Shown here one piece after another: positions 8,848-17,526 of a stretch of DNA of 64,000 nucleotides; within the stretch, counting starts at the first letter, position 1; each line of letters starts with the position of its first letter. The notes beneath the pieces are model-generated. The model had not been told where the DNA came from. It searched no databases and was given only the letters and a program-made list of their open reading frames with translations. The stretch lies in assembly GCF_036227225.1 (NCBI RefSeq), contig NZ_CP109444.1, forward strand, positions 2,709,501 to 2,773,500, given 5' to 3'. Origin of the DNA: Streptomyces sp. NBC_01478 (GTDB lineage Bacteria; Actinomycetota; Actinomycetes; Streptomycetales; Streptomycetaceae). Both the position numbers and the translations under genes were made by a program.

Positions 8848-10452
8848 TCAGTTGCCCACGCCTCGGCCCAGCTCCCAGAGCTGGAGGGTCGAGGAGGAGT
8901 TGAGCACGTACGCGGTGCCCGTGACGTCGTCACGCGCGGCGACGTACTGCTTGCCCTGCCACAGCGGGATCAGCGGGACGTCGGAGGCGACGATGTCCTG
9001 GATGGACGTGAGGCTCTTCGCGGCGGCGAGCCGGTCGGCCTCGCGGCGGGACTCCGGGATCAGGGTGTTCCTGATCTTGGTGTTGGCGTACGGCAGGCCG
9101 AGGGTGTTGTCCTTGTCGAGGAACGGCGCGAGGTAGTTGTCGGCGTCGGGGAAGTCGGGGAACCAGCCCATCCCGTAGACGTCGTACTTGCCCTTCTGCT
9201 CGGCCGGGCGGAACGTTGCCCAGGGGGTGCCCTTGATGCTGACGTCGAACAGGCCGCTGTCGTTGAGCTGCTTCTGCAACTGGACGAACTCGTCCTTGGT
9301 CGCCGGGCCGTAGTGGTCCGTCGTGTAGTTCAGGGTCAGCTTCACCGGGGTGGTGATGTTGGCGGCCGCCATCATCGCCTTGGCCTTGGTGACGCTCGGG
9401 TCGCCGTACTTGTTGAAGAACGAGTTCGAGTGACCGGTGATGGTCGCCGGGACCATGGAGTAGAGCGGCTCGGCCTCGGTGCCGTAGACCTTGGAGACGA
9501 GTGCGCCGCGGTCGATGATCTGGGCCATCGCCTCGCGCACGGCCTTCGACTTCACGCTGGTGGCCTCGGTGTTGAAGCCGAGGTAGCGGATTTCGAGGCC
9601 GGGCATCTCGACGAGGTCGACGTCGCCGTCCGTGTCGTCGCTGAGCTTCTGGATCTGCTCCGGCGACATGGTGCGCGTCATCACGTCGATGTCGCCCTTG
9701 GTGATGGCGTCGCCCATCGCGTCGGCGTCGGCGAAGGAACGCATCTCGACCTTGCTGTTGTTCACCTTCAAGGCCCCCTTGTAGTTGGGGTTCTTGGTGA
9801 AGGTGGCCGTGGTGATCGCGTCGTCCTTCTTGGCGACCGACAAGGTGTACGGGCCGGAGCCGTCGATGTCGAAGCCGTCGCGCAGCTTGTCCTTCTGGTA
9901 GTCGTCCGGATTCACGATGCCGGCGACGGGAGTGGACAGCTTGTACGGGAACGTGGCGTCGGCCGACTTCAGGTGGAAGATGACCTCGCGGTCGCCCTGC
10001 GTCTCGACGGTGTCGACCGTGGACAACAGGGCGAAGACGCCGCTGTCGGCCTTGATGCGCATCGCGCGGTCGATGGAGTACTTCACGTCTTCCGCGGTGA
10101 TCTTGTCGCCGTTGGCGAACTTCAGACCCTCCCGCAGGGTGCAGGCGTAGCGCTCGTTGCCGGTGTCGGTGAAGCCGCACTTCTCGGCGGCCTCGGGCAC
10201 CGGGTCGCCCTCGCCCTTGGGCTGGATCATCAGGGTCTGCACGGTCTGGCGCAGGATGTTCCAGGTGCCGACGTCGTAGGCGTAGGCGGGGTCGAGCGGC
10301 GCCGGAGCGTCCTTCGTCGCCTCGAACCGGTCCGTGGTGCCGACGATTATCGCATCGTCGCTGGAACTCCCGCTGCCGGAGCCGCCACACGCGGCGAGCA
10401 CCGGCGCGAGCAGGCCGACGACGGCCGGCAGCACCAAAGTCTTGCGGTTCAT
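8848..10452 (-). CDS. Peptide/solute-binding lipoprotein (ABC family 5)
   Basis: A 534-residue periplasmic-type binding protein of the OppA/DppA family (SBP_bac_5). The signal peptide ends in the lipobox VLAAC with C22, so it should be anchored to the membrane as a lipoprotein. Family landmarks include LREGLKFANGDKITAEDVKYSIDRAM, VREAMAQIIDRGAL, and WFPDFPDADNYLAPFL near the C-terminus. It probably captures oligopeptides or similar ligands for an ABC importer. No permease or ATPase gene is nearby, so it either shares a transporter encoded elsewhere or is an orphan. The ATG at 10450-10452 has TGGAG upstream. The gene follows the HAD gene on the same strand after a hairpin and 440 non-coding bases. 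Confidence 0.9.
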   Translation of the reverse strand: MNRKTLVLPAVVGLLAPVLAACGGSGSGSSSDDAIIVGTTDRFEATKDAPAPLDPAYAYDVGTWNILRQTVQTLMIQPKGEGDPVPEAAEKCGFTDTGNERYACTLREGLKFANGDKITAEDVKYSIDRAMRIKADSGVFALLSTVDTVETQGDREVIFHLKSADATFPYKLSTPVAGIVNPDDYQKDKLRDGFDIDGSGPYTLSVAKKDDAITTATFTKNPNYKGALKVNNSKVEMRSFADADAMGDAITKGDIDVMTRTMSPEQIQKLSDDTDGDVDLVEMPGLEIRYLGFNTEATSVKSKAVREAMAQIIDRGALVSKVYGTEAEPLYSMVPATITGHSNSFFNKYGDPSVTKAKAMMAAANITTPVKLTLNYTTDHYGPATKDEFVQLQKQLNDSGLFDVSIKGTPWATFRPAEQKGKYDVYGMGWFPDFPDADNYLAPFLDKDNTLGLPYANTKIRNTLIPESRREADRLAAAKSLTSIQDIVASDVPLIPLWQGKQYVAARDDVTGTAYVLNSSSTLQLWELGRGVGN

Positions 10453-10891
10453 GCTCGAGTTTCTCCAGAGCTGTTCGAGTCCGTGTATCCGGCATACATG
10501 GGGTGGCGATGCCGATCACGGGGATAAGGGCGATGTTCTCGCGTTGAGATTAGTCCGGACCCGCACGGGGGTTCGCGGCCACCGTAGTTGAGTTCCCATC
10601 ACGCAGCGGAACCGGCTGTGGACAGACCGAAAACCCGCCGAGGGAAGGATTAGTGCAGCGTTTCACCAATCGGGACACAACGGTGCGTGATCGGCCTCAG
10701 AAATGGGGTGAACAGCACAGGCCGACGACGATGTCGACCCTCCGGCACGTGGGGAACCTCACACACACCAACTCGGTTGGAGTGCAACGGAATTCGACCG
10801 GTCGACCGTGTCCGAATTCCTTTCTCATTGGACTTTGTACGCTCGGTGAACGGCTGGCGCATTTCCGTCATCGGCCGCCATCAGGCGGCCG
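10453..10891. promoter_or_regulatory. Non-coding region upstream of the binding-protein gene, with nested palindromes
   Basis: No gene is supported in these 439 bases, which are less GC-rich than the surroundings. Nested palindromes occur at 10789-10820: outer arms GGAATTCG (10789-10796) and CGAATTCC (10813-10820) enclose CGGTCGACCG. This could be an operator for the minus-strand binding-protein gene. It is followed on the plus strand by a T-rich stretch. The frames crossing this region are short or antisense to the HAD gene. Confidence 0.4.
10873..10890 (-). terminator. Short hairpin at the end of the HAD gene
   Basis: Arms GGCCGCC (10873-10879) and GGCGGCC (10884-10890) enclose ATCA and directly abut the HAD stop codon at 10892-10894. 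A likely terminator on the minus strand. Confidence 0.5.
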
Positions 10892-11587
10892 TCAGTCGGC
10901 CATCAGTCCGCGCAGAAATGCCAGGTCGACGACTTCCAGGGAGGTCACGACGGTGCGCCGGGCGGCCGGGGCGATGGGCGCCACGGACGGTACGGCCACC
11001 ACCAGGCAGCCCGCCGCCTCCGCCGCCGCGACACCGGTCGCGGTGTCCTCCACGACCGCGCAGCGGGCCGGGTCGACGCCCAGTCCGGCGGCGGCGAGCA
11101 GATACGGGTCGGGGAACGGCTTGGTGCGCGCGACCTCGTCGCCGGCCACCGTCAGCGCGAAGTGCTGGGGGCCGAGCGCGGTCAGGACGCGGTCGATGAT
11201 GCGCCGGTGCGAGGCGGAGACCAGAGCCGTGGGGATCTCGTACTCCGCCAGCTCGGCCAGGAGTCTGGCGGCGCCCGGCATCAGCGGCAGGCTCCGCCCG
11301 ATCAGGTCCTCGAAGCCCGCGTTGAGCAGCACGCTCAGCTCGGCGAGGGTGATGTCGGCGCCGGTGGCCTCGATCAGGAAACCGGCGCTGCGGGTCATGG
11401 GGCCGCCGACCACGACATGGCGCCAGGAGTCGTCGAGGGTGTGTCCGAGGGCGGCGAAGACCTCGACCTCTACGTCCCACCAGAAGCCCTCGGTGTCCAC
11501 CAGGGTTCCGTCCATGTCGAGGAGTACGGCCTGGAGTGCTGAGCCTTCGGCCGTACGGGTTCCGAGCGCGGGGACCGTGCTGGTCAT
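10892..11587 (-). CDS. HAD-superfamily hydrolase (phosphatase or phosphomutase type)
   Basis: A 231-residue HAD subfamily IA protein. Motif I is LLDMDGTLVDTEG (nucleophile D and acid D two residues later), motif II is ALVSAS, motif III includes the K of ARTKPFPDPY, and motif IV is AVVEDTATGV. A helical cap follows motif I. Such enzymes dephosphorylate small sugar or nucleotide phosphates, or act as beta-phosphoglucomutases; the substrate cannot be told from the sequence. The ATG at 11585-11587 has a strong AAGGAGGTG site. It is downstream of metH on the same strand but separated from it by a strong hairpin, so a functional link with methionine synthesis is not supported. Confidence 0.9.
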   Translation of the reverse strand: MTSTVPALGTRTAEGSALQAVLLDMDGTLVDTEGFWWDVEVEVFAALGHTLDDSWRHVVVGGPMTRSAGFLIEATGADITLAELSVLLNAGFEDLIGRSLPLMPGAARLLAELAEYEIPTALVSASHRRIIDRVLTALGPQHFALTVAGDEVARTKPFPDPYLLAAAGLGVDPARCAVVEDTATGVAAAEAAGCLVVAVPSVAPIAPAARRTVVTSLEVVDLAFLRGLMAD

Positions 11588-11613
11588 CCTGGCGCACCTC
11601 CTTGAGGGACGAT

Positions 11614-11654
11614 CAGGCCGGCCGCCTCTTTTTCACAGAGAGGCGACCGGCCTG
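11614..11654 (-). terminator. Terminator downstream of metH
   Basis: Sixteen-base arms at 11614-11629 and 11639-11654 pair with one mismatch around a T-rich loop. The hairpin lies about 30 bases after the metH stop codon on the minus strand. Confidence 0.8.
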
Positions 11655-11685
11655 CGGTGGACCGACCAGTGTACGACTTATCCGA

Positions 11686-14600
11686 TCAACGTGCGTTGAA
11701 GTATTTCGCCTCGGGGTGGTGGATCACGATCGCGTCCGTGGACTGCTCCGGGTGCAACTGGAACTCCTCCGACAGGTGGACGCCGATGCGCTCCGGCTCC
11801 AGCATGTCGGCGATCTTCGCGCGGTCCTCCAGGTCGGGGCAGGCGCCGTAGCCGAGGGAGAAGCGGGCGCCCCGGTACTTGAGGGCGAACATGTCCTCGA
11901 CGTCGGTGGGGTCCTCGCCGGCGAAGCCGAGTTCGGAGCGCACGCGCGCGTGCCAGTACTCGGCGAGTGCCTCGGCCAACTGGACGGACAGGCCGTGCAG
12001 TTCGAGGTAGTCGCGATAGGAGTTCGACTCGAAGAGCTTCGCGGTCTCCTCGCCGATGCGGTTGCCGACGGTGACGATCTGGAAGCCGACGACGTCGATC
12101 TCGCCGGACTCCTCGGGGCGGAAGAAGTCGGCCAGGCAGAGACGGCGGCCGCGGCGCTGGCGCGGGAAGGTGAAGCGAGTGCGCTCGTTGCCCTGGTCGT
12201 CCAGGATGATCAGGTCGTCGTCCTTGGACACGCAGGGGAAGTAGCCGTAGACGACGGCCGCTTCGAGGAGGTTGTCGGTCTGGAGCTTGTCCAGGAGGCC
12301 GCGCAGCCGGGGGCGGCCCTCCGTCTCGACCAGTTCCTCGTACGTCGGTCCGTCGCCGGTGCGGGCCTGCTTGAGGCCCCACTGGCCCTTGAAGAGGGCG
12401 CCCTCGTCGAGCCAGGACGCGTACTCCTTGAGCTGGATGCCCTTGATGACCCGGGTGCCCCGGAACGGCGGAGTGGGGATCGGGTTGTCGACGGCGACGT
12501 CGGAGCGGACGTGGCCCTCTTCGGGGCGCTCCTCGACCTCCACGGCAGCACTCGCCCGCACCCGGCGCTGCTTGAGCTCGGGCAGCTTCGCGCCGGGCAC
12601 GCCGCGCTTGACGCCGATCAGGGCGTCCATCAGACGCAGGCCCTCGAACGCGTCGCGGGCGTAGCGGACCTCGCCCTCGTAGATCTCGTGCAGGTCCTGC
12701 TCGACGTAGGCGCGGGTGAGGGCGGCGCCGCCCAGGATGACCGGGTAGTCGGCGGCCATCTTGCGCTGGTTGAGCTCCTGGAGGTTCTCCTTCATGATCA
12801 CCGTGGACTTGACCAGGAGGCCGGACATGCCGATGACGTCGGCGCGGTGCTCCTCGGCGGCTTCCAGGATCGCGGAGACCGGCTGCTTGATGCCGAGGTT
12901 GACGACGTTGTAGCCGTTGTTGGACAGGATGATGTCGACGAGGTTCTTGCCGATGTCGTGCACGTCGCCGCGCACGGTGGCGAGCACGATGGTGCCCTTG
13001 CCCTCGGCGTCCGACTTCTCCATGTGCGGTTCGAGATAGGCGACCGCCGTCTTCATGACCTCGGCGGACTGGAGCACGAACGGCAGTTGCATCTGTCCGG
13101 AGCCGAACAGTTCGCCGACGACCTTCATGCCGTCCAGGAGCGTCGCGTTGACGATGTCCAGGGCGGGGCGGGTCTGCAAGGCCTCGGCGAGGTCGGCCTC
13201 CAGGCCGTTCTTCTCGCCGTCGATGATCCGTCGCTTGAGCCGCTCGTCCAGCGGGAGGGCGGCCAGCTCCTCGGCGCGGCCCGCCGTCCGGGACTTGGTG
13301 GTGGCGCCCTCGAAGAGGGCCATCAGCTTCTGCAGCGGGTCGTAGCCCTCGGCGCGGCGGTCGTAGACGAGGTCGAGGGCCGTCTTCACCTCTTCCTCGG
13401 TGAAGCGGGCGATCGGGAGGATCTTCGAGGCGTGCACGATCGCGGAGTCGAGGCCCGCCTTGACGCACTCGTCGAGGAAGACGGAGTTGAGCAGAACGCG
13501 GGCGGCCGGGTTGAGGCCGAAGGAGATGTTCGAGAGGCCCAGCGTGGTCTGGACGTCCGGGTGGCGGGCCTTGAGGCGGCGGATCGCCTCGATGGTGGCG
13601 ATGCCGTCGCCGCGGGACTCCTCCTGGCCGGTGCAGATGGTGAAGGTCAGGGTGTCGATGAGGATGTCCGACTCGTGGATGCCCCAGTTCGTCGTCAGGT
13701 CCTCGATCAGCCGCTCGGCGATGGCGACCTTGTGCTCCGGGGTGCGGGCCTGGCCCTCCTCGTCGATGGTCAGCGCGATGAGCGCGGCGCCGTGCTCCTG
13801 CGCCAGCCTGGTGACCTTCGCGAAGCGGGACTCGGGGCCGTCGCCGTCCTCGTAGTTGACGGAGTTGATGACCGCGCGGCCGCCGAGCTTCTCCAACCCG
13901 GCCCGGATGACCGGGACTTCGGTGGAGTCCAGGACGATCGGGAGGGTGGAGGCGGTGGCGAAGCGGCCGGCGAGTTCTTCCATGTCGGCGACGCCGTCGC
14001 GGCCGACGTAGTCCACGCAGAGGTCCAGCATGTGGGCGCCCTCGCGGATCTGGTCGCGGGCCATCTCCACGCAGTCGTCCCAGCGGGCGTCCAGCATGGC
14101 CTCGCGGAACTTCTTCGAACCGTTGGCGTTGGTGCGCTCGCCGATCGCCATGTAGGCGGTGTCCTGGCGGAACGGGACCGTCTGGTAGAGGGACGCGGCA
14201 CCCGGCTCGGGCTGCGGGTGGCGCTCGGCGGGCGCCAACTCGCGGACCCGCTCGACGAGTTGACGCAGGTGCTCGGGGGTGGTGCCGCAGCAGCCGCCGA
14301 CCAGGTTCAGGCCGTAGTCGCGGACGAAGTGGTCCTGCGCGTCCGCCAGGCCCTCGGGGTCGAGCGGGAAGTGGGCGCCGTCCTTGGTGAGGATGGGCAG
14401 GCCCGCGTTCGGCATGCAGAGCAGGGGGGTGCGGGAGTGCCGGGCGAGATAGCGCAGGTGCTCGCTCATCTCGGCGGGGCCGGTCGAGCAGTTCAGGCCG
14501 ATCATGTCGATGCCGAGGGGCTCGAGCGCGGTGAGCGCGGCGCCGATCTCCGAGCCGAGCAGCATGGTGCCGGTGGTCTCGAAGGCCATCGAGACCAGGA

Positions 14601-15201
14601 GGGGCACGTCGACGCCGGTCGCCTCCATGGCGCGGCGGGCGCCCAGGATCGACGACTTGGTCTGCAGCAGGTCCTGGGTGGTCTCGACGATCAGGGCGTC
14701 GGCGCCGCCGGCGAGGAGGCCCTCGGCGTTCGCCTGGAAGCCGTCGCGCAGGGTGCCGTAGGCGATGTGGCCGAGGGTGGGCAGCTTGGTGCCGGGGCCG
14801 ATGGAGCCGAGGACCCAGCGCTGGCGGCCGTCGCGGGCGGTGAAGTCGTCGGCGGTCTCGCGGGCGATGCGGGCGCCGGCCGCGGAGAGTTCGTGGACGC
14901 GCTCGGGGATGTCGTACTCGGCCATCGCGGAGTGGTTCGCGCCGAACGTGTTGGTCTCGACGCAGTCGACGCCCGCGCCGAAGTACTCCTCGTGCACGGA
15001 GCGGACGATGTCCGGGCGGGTGATGTTCAGAATCTCGTTGCAGCCCTCGAGATTCTCGAAGTCCTCGAGGGTCGGGTCCTGCGCCTGGAGCATGGTGCCC
15101 ATCGCTCCGTCGGCGACCACCACGCGGGTGGCGAGGGCCTCTCGGAGCGCGGACACACGGGTCCGGCTGTCGGCAGACGGGGTCAGTGGCGACGAGGCCA
15201 T
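11686..15201 (-). CDS. metH: Cobalamin-dependent methionine synthase MetH
   Basis: The 1171-residue modular enzyme methylates homocysteine with methyl-tetrahydrofolate via cobalamin. In order: a homocysteine-binding barrel with zinc cysteines in GLNCSTG and GGCCGTTPEH; a pterin-binding barrel (YMAIGERTNANGS onwards); the cobalamin cap and B12 domain with the D-x-H-x-x-G motif DVHDIGKNLV near residue 747; and a C-terminal SAM-binding reactivation domain ending near EESGEIDVVGFQIVTVG and RYSFGYPACPD-like RFSLGYGACPD. The ATG at 15199-15201 was chosen because MASSPLTPSADSR is preceded by AGGGAG and because the longer frame adds 53 residues without domain homology. It is flanked by gylR (divergent) and the HAD gene. 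Confidence 0.97.
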   Translation of the reverse strand: MASSPLTPSADSRTRVSALREALATRVVVADGAMGTMLQAQDPTLEDFENLEGCNEILNITRPDIVRSVHEEYFGAGVDCVETNTFGANHSAMAEYDIPERVHELSAAGARIARETADDFTARDGRQRWVLGSIGPGTKLPTLGHIAYGTLRDGFQANAEGLLAGGADALIVETTQDLLQTKSSILGARRAMEATGVDVPLLVSMAFETTGTMLLGSEIGAALTALEPLGIDMIGLNCSTGPAEMSEHLRYLARHSRTPLLCMPNAGLPILTKDGAHFPLDPEGLADAQDHFVRDYGLNLVGGCCGTTPEHLRQLVERVRELAPAERHPQPEPGAASLYQTVPFRQDTAYMAIGERTNANGSKKFREAMLDARWDDCVEMARDQIREGAHMLDLCVDYVGRDGVADMEELAGRFATASTLPIVLDSTEVPVIRAGLEKLGGRAVINSVNYEDGDGPESRFAKVTRLAQEHGAALIALTIDEEGQARTPEHKVAIAERLIEDLTTNWGIHESDILIDTLTFTICTGQEESRGDGIATIEAIRRLKARHPDVQTTLGLSNISFGLNPAARVLLNSVFLDECVKAGLDSAIVHASKILPIARFTEEEVKTALDLVYDRRAEGYDPLQKLMALFEGATTKSRTAGRAEELAALPLDERLKRRIIDGEKNGLEADLAEALQTRPALDIVNATLLDGMKVVGELFGSGQMQLPFVLQSAEVMKTAVAYLEPHMEKSDAEGKGTIVLATVRGDVHDIGKNLVDIILSNNGYNVVNLGIKQPVSAILEAAEEHRADVIGMSGLLVKSTVIMKENLQELNQRKMAADYPVILGGAALTRAYVEQDLHEIYEGEVRYARDAFEGLRLMDALIGVKRGVPGAKLPELKQRRVRASAAVEVEERPEEGHVRSDVAVDNPIPTPPFRGTRVIKGIQLKEYASWLDEGALFKGQWGLKQARTGDGPTYEELVETEGRPRLRGLLDKLQTDNLLEAAVVYGYFPCVSKDDDLIILDDQGNERTRFTFPRQRRGRRLCLADFFRPEESGEIDVVGFQIVTVGNRIGEETAKLFESNSYRDYLELHGLSVQLAEALAEYWHARVRSELGFAGEDPTDVEDMFALKYRGARFSLGYGACPDLEDRAKIADMLEPERIGVHLSEEFQLHPEQSTDAIVIHHPEAKYFNAR

Positions 15202-15531
15202 GAAGGGGCTCCCTGGAGTGCGACGGCTGTCGGCTTTGCGGCTTCCCCGGGAACCTCTCACGGAATTCCCCGGGGAGCTTGCACGCCGCCAGCGTAACGG
15301 GGTCGGGCAGGAGAGTGCTCGAGGCGTCCATGAGGCGGACTGGGGTGACGCGCGGATCAACCCCGTCTAGGTTCTCGCGACGAGTGACGTAACAGACTTC
15401 GCGACAGGAGTCGTCACAGGAATCGACCGACCATTAGCGAGAGGTCGGCATGGAACGGTAGTGTTCGACATTGCCGAACGGCGGCAGCGACGCCGCGCGT
15501 CGGCGGTCGAACGGACGGAGGCAGTACGGCG
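15202..15531. promoter_or_regulatory. Divergent region between metH and gylR
   Basis: These 330 bases hold the metH leader and the gylR promoter. An imperfect 13-base inverted repeat (15241-15253 and 15266-15278, both rich in TTCCCCGG) could fold in the metH leader. I found no cobalamin-box or recognisable SAM riboswitch core. On the gylR side, TAGTGT at 15459-15464 is a possible -10, and the operator at 15464-15478 would overlap the transcription start. Confidence 0.4.
15464..15478. promoter_or_regulatory. Candidate GylR operator in front of gylR
   Basis: The site reads TTCGACATTGCCGAA, a match to the pseudo-palindrome TTCGRCAWTGYCGAA. Fourteen of its 15 positions fit the site in front of glpF (16531-16545) under this degenerate consensus. 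It lies 53 bases upstream of the gylR start codon, which suggests autoregulation. Confidence 0.6.
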
Positions 15532-16296
15532 ATGGCACGGAACATCCAGTCGCTCGAACGGGCGGCCGCGATGCTGCGCCTGCTCGCGGGCGGCGAGCGA
15601 CGGCTCGGCCTCTCGGACATCGCCTCGTCGCTCGATCTCGCCAAAGGCACGGCCCACGGCATCCTGCGCACCCTCCAGCACGAGGGCTTCGTCGAGCAGG
15701 ACGACGTCTCCGGGCGCTATCAGCTCGGCGCCGAGCTGCTGCGCCTGGGCACCACCTATCTCGACGTGCACGAGCTGCGGGCCCGCGCCCTGGTGTGGAC
15801 GGACGACCTGGCCCGCTCCAGCGGCGAGAGCGTGCACCTGGGCGTCCTGCATCTGCGGGGCGTCCTGATCGTGCACCACGTCTTCCGGCCCGACGACAGC
15901 CGGCAGGTCCTGGAGATCGGGGCCATGCAGCCGCTGCACTCGACGGCCCTGGGCAAGGTGCTGTCGGCCTACGACCCGGTCGCGCACAGCGAGGCCCTGG
16001 AGGCCGAGCGCAAGCCCTTCACCGACCGCACGGTGTACGAGCTCGCCGACTTCGAGCACATCCTCGACGTCACACGCGCGCGTGGGTACGCGGCCGACGT
16101 CGAGGAGACCTGGGAGGGCGTCGCGTCGATCGCCGCGCCCATCCACGACCGGCGCCGCATGCCGGTCGGCGCGGTCGGCATCACCGGGGCCGTGGAGCGG
16201 CTGTGCCGGGAGGGCGAGCTGCGCCCCGACCTGATCGCCGCGGTACGGGACTGCGCCCGCGCGGTGTCGCGTGACCTGGGCGCCGGGCGCTTCTGA
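15532..16296 (+). CDS. gylR: Glycerol operon regulator GylR (IclR family)
   Basis: The 254-residue protein begins MARNIQSLERAAAMLRLL and has the N-terminal winged helix-turn-helix of the IclR family (LGLSDIASSLDLAKGTAHGILRTL, about residues 25-55). An effector-binding domain follows, with GAMQPLHSTALGKVLSA and the GVASIAAPIHD-type ligand region. GylR of Streptomyces coelicolor is the known substrate-responsive regulator of the glycerol operon and has the same length and position. It lies directly upstream of glpF-glpK-glpD on the same strand. A candidate operator lies in its own promoter and another before glpF, which fits combined autoregulation and control of the operon; glycerol-3-phosphate is the usual inducer in this family member. 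Confidence 0.96.
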   Translation: MARNIQSLERAAAMLRLLAGGERRLGLSDIASSLDLAKGTAHGILRTLQHEGFVEQDDVSGRYQLGAELLRLGTTYLDVHELRARALVWTDDLARSSGESVHLGVLHLRGVLIVHHVFRPDDSRQVLEIGAMQPLHSTALGKVLSAYDPVAHSEALEAERKPFTDRTVYELADFEHILDVTRARGYAADVEETWEGVASIAAPIHDRRRMPVGAVGITGAVERLCREGELRPDLIAAVRDCARAVSRDLGAGRF

Positions 16297-16675
16297 GCTC
16301 AGCGGATTCACAGCGGGAACTCACCGGGACGTCATGCCGACGTTCCGGTATCAGTCGTACTCTGGATGACAAAGTCGGCCAAAACGCCAAATCACCACAC
16401 ACGGTGTCCACTTGACTGCCGTCCGCATCGACCACGAGATCGATAGCCCACAGCAATCAATAACGATCGTGTTTTCGATAACAGCACTCTTGACGCGCCT
16501 GTAACCCCGGAGCAAGACTCCCGTCCATCGGTCGGCATTGTCGAACACCTACCGGCAATACGCGCTAGAGTGTGGCAACGCCAAAGGCCGGCATCGCTCT
16601 CACCCCCGAGGGCGCACGAATCCCCGGCGGGACCCGGGGTTCGGCTTCCCTGGACGAAGGACAAAGGAGTCGCGG
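16297..16675. promoter_or_regulatory. gylR-glpF intergenic promoter region
   Basis: These 379 bases have no gene. The operator-like site is at 16531-16545, and TAGAGT at 16566-16571 fits a -10 hexamer, so the operator would cover or adjoin the -35 region of the glycerol operon promoter. The leader from there to the GTG at 16676 is about 100 bases. AT-richer sequence at 16370-16480 may hold further promoter elements. Confidence 0.5.
16531..16545. promoter_or_regulatory. Candidate GylR operator in front of glpF
   Basis: The site reads GTCGGCATTGTCGAA and matches TTCGRCAWTGYCGAA at all positions but the first. It is centred about 28 bases upstream of the -10-like TAGAGT at 16566-16571, where a bound repressor would block RNA polymerase. 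Confidence 0.6.
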
Positions 16676-17455
16676 GTGTCCAGCTCCGACATCTTCATCG
16701 GCGAGACCATAGGTACCGCCGTACTCATCCTGCTGGGCGGTGGCGTCTGCGCCGCCGTCACGCTGAAGGCCTCCAAGGCCCGTAACGCCGGCTGGCTCGC
16801 CATCGCCTTCGGGTGGGGTTTCGCCGTCATGACGGCTGTATACATCTCGGCGCCGCTCTCCGGTGCCCACCTCAACCCGGCCGTGACGCTCGCACTCGCC
16901 ATCAAGGACGGTGGCTGGGACAACGTCCCGATCTACTGGGGCGGGCAACTGCTCGGCGCCATGATCGGTGCGACGCTGGTCTGGGTGGCCTACTACGGCC
17001 AGTTCCAGGCCCACCTCACGGACAAGGAGATCGTCGGCGAGCCGGCGGCCAAGGCCGTGGAGGCCGAGGAGAAGGGTGCGGGCCCGGTCCTGGGCATCTT
17101 CTCCACCGGTCCTGAGGTCCGCAACGTGGTGCAGAACCTCGCCACGGAGATCATCGGCACCGTCGTCCTGATCCTCGCCATCCTGACGCAGGGTCTGAAC
17201 GACAAGGGCAACGGTCTCGGCACCCTGGGCGCCCTGATCACCGCGTTCGTGGTCGTGTCCATCGGTCTGTCGCTCGGCGGCCCGACCGGTTACGCCATCA
17301 ACCCGGCCCGTGACCTGGGCCCGCGCATCGTGCACGCGCTCCTGCCGCTGCCCAACAAGGGCGGTTCCGACTGGAGCTACGCCTGGATCCCGGTCGTCGG
17401 TCCACTGATCGGCGGCGCGATCGCTGCGGGTATCTACAACCTCGCTTTTGCTTAG
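16676..17455 (+). CDS. glpF: Glycerol uptake facilitator (aquaglyceroporin)
   Basis: The 259-residue membrane channel admits glycerol by facilitated diffusion. It carries both NPA-box loops of the MIP family, [11 protein letters not shown] and [13 protein letters not shown], the latter with the Asp after NPAR typical of glycerol channels rather than pure water channels. Six transmembrane helices are evident. The GTG at 16676 was chosen because AAAGGAG lies 7 bases upstream and the protein then begins [21 protein letters not shown], at the first helix. It is the first gene of the operon called gylCAB in S. coelicolor (this gene is gylC), followed after 71 bases by glpK. Confidence 0.95.
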   Translation: MSSSDIFIGETIGTAVLILLGGGVCAAVTLKASKARNAGWLAIAFGWGFAVMTAVYISAPLSGAHLNPAVTLALAIKDGGWDNVPIYWGGQLLGAMIGATLVWVAYYGQFQAHLTDKEIVGEPAAKAVEAEEKGAGPVLGIFSTGPEVRNVVQNLATEIIGTVVLILAILTQGLNDKGNGLGTLGALITAFVVVSIGLSLGGPTGYAINPARDLGPRIVHALLPLPNKGGSDWSYAWIPVVGPLIGGAIAAGIYNLAFA

Positions 17456-17526
17456 GACCAGAGTCCCGGCACTGAAGCAGTAGTAGAACCAGTCCTCATG
17501 ACCACGGAACCCCTCAGGAGCACACA

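Noticed and set aside
11536..15297. A 1253-codon open frame on the plus strand opposite metH
   Set aside because: It is fully antisense to a gene with complete MetH domains. Its Val/Leu/Gly/Asp-rich composition is typical of GC-rich shadow frames, and it has no recognisable domain.
15202..15400. Possible cobalamin or SAM riboswitch before metH
   Set aside because: I found no B12-box or SAM-aptamer core. Only an imperfect GC-rich hairpin is present.
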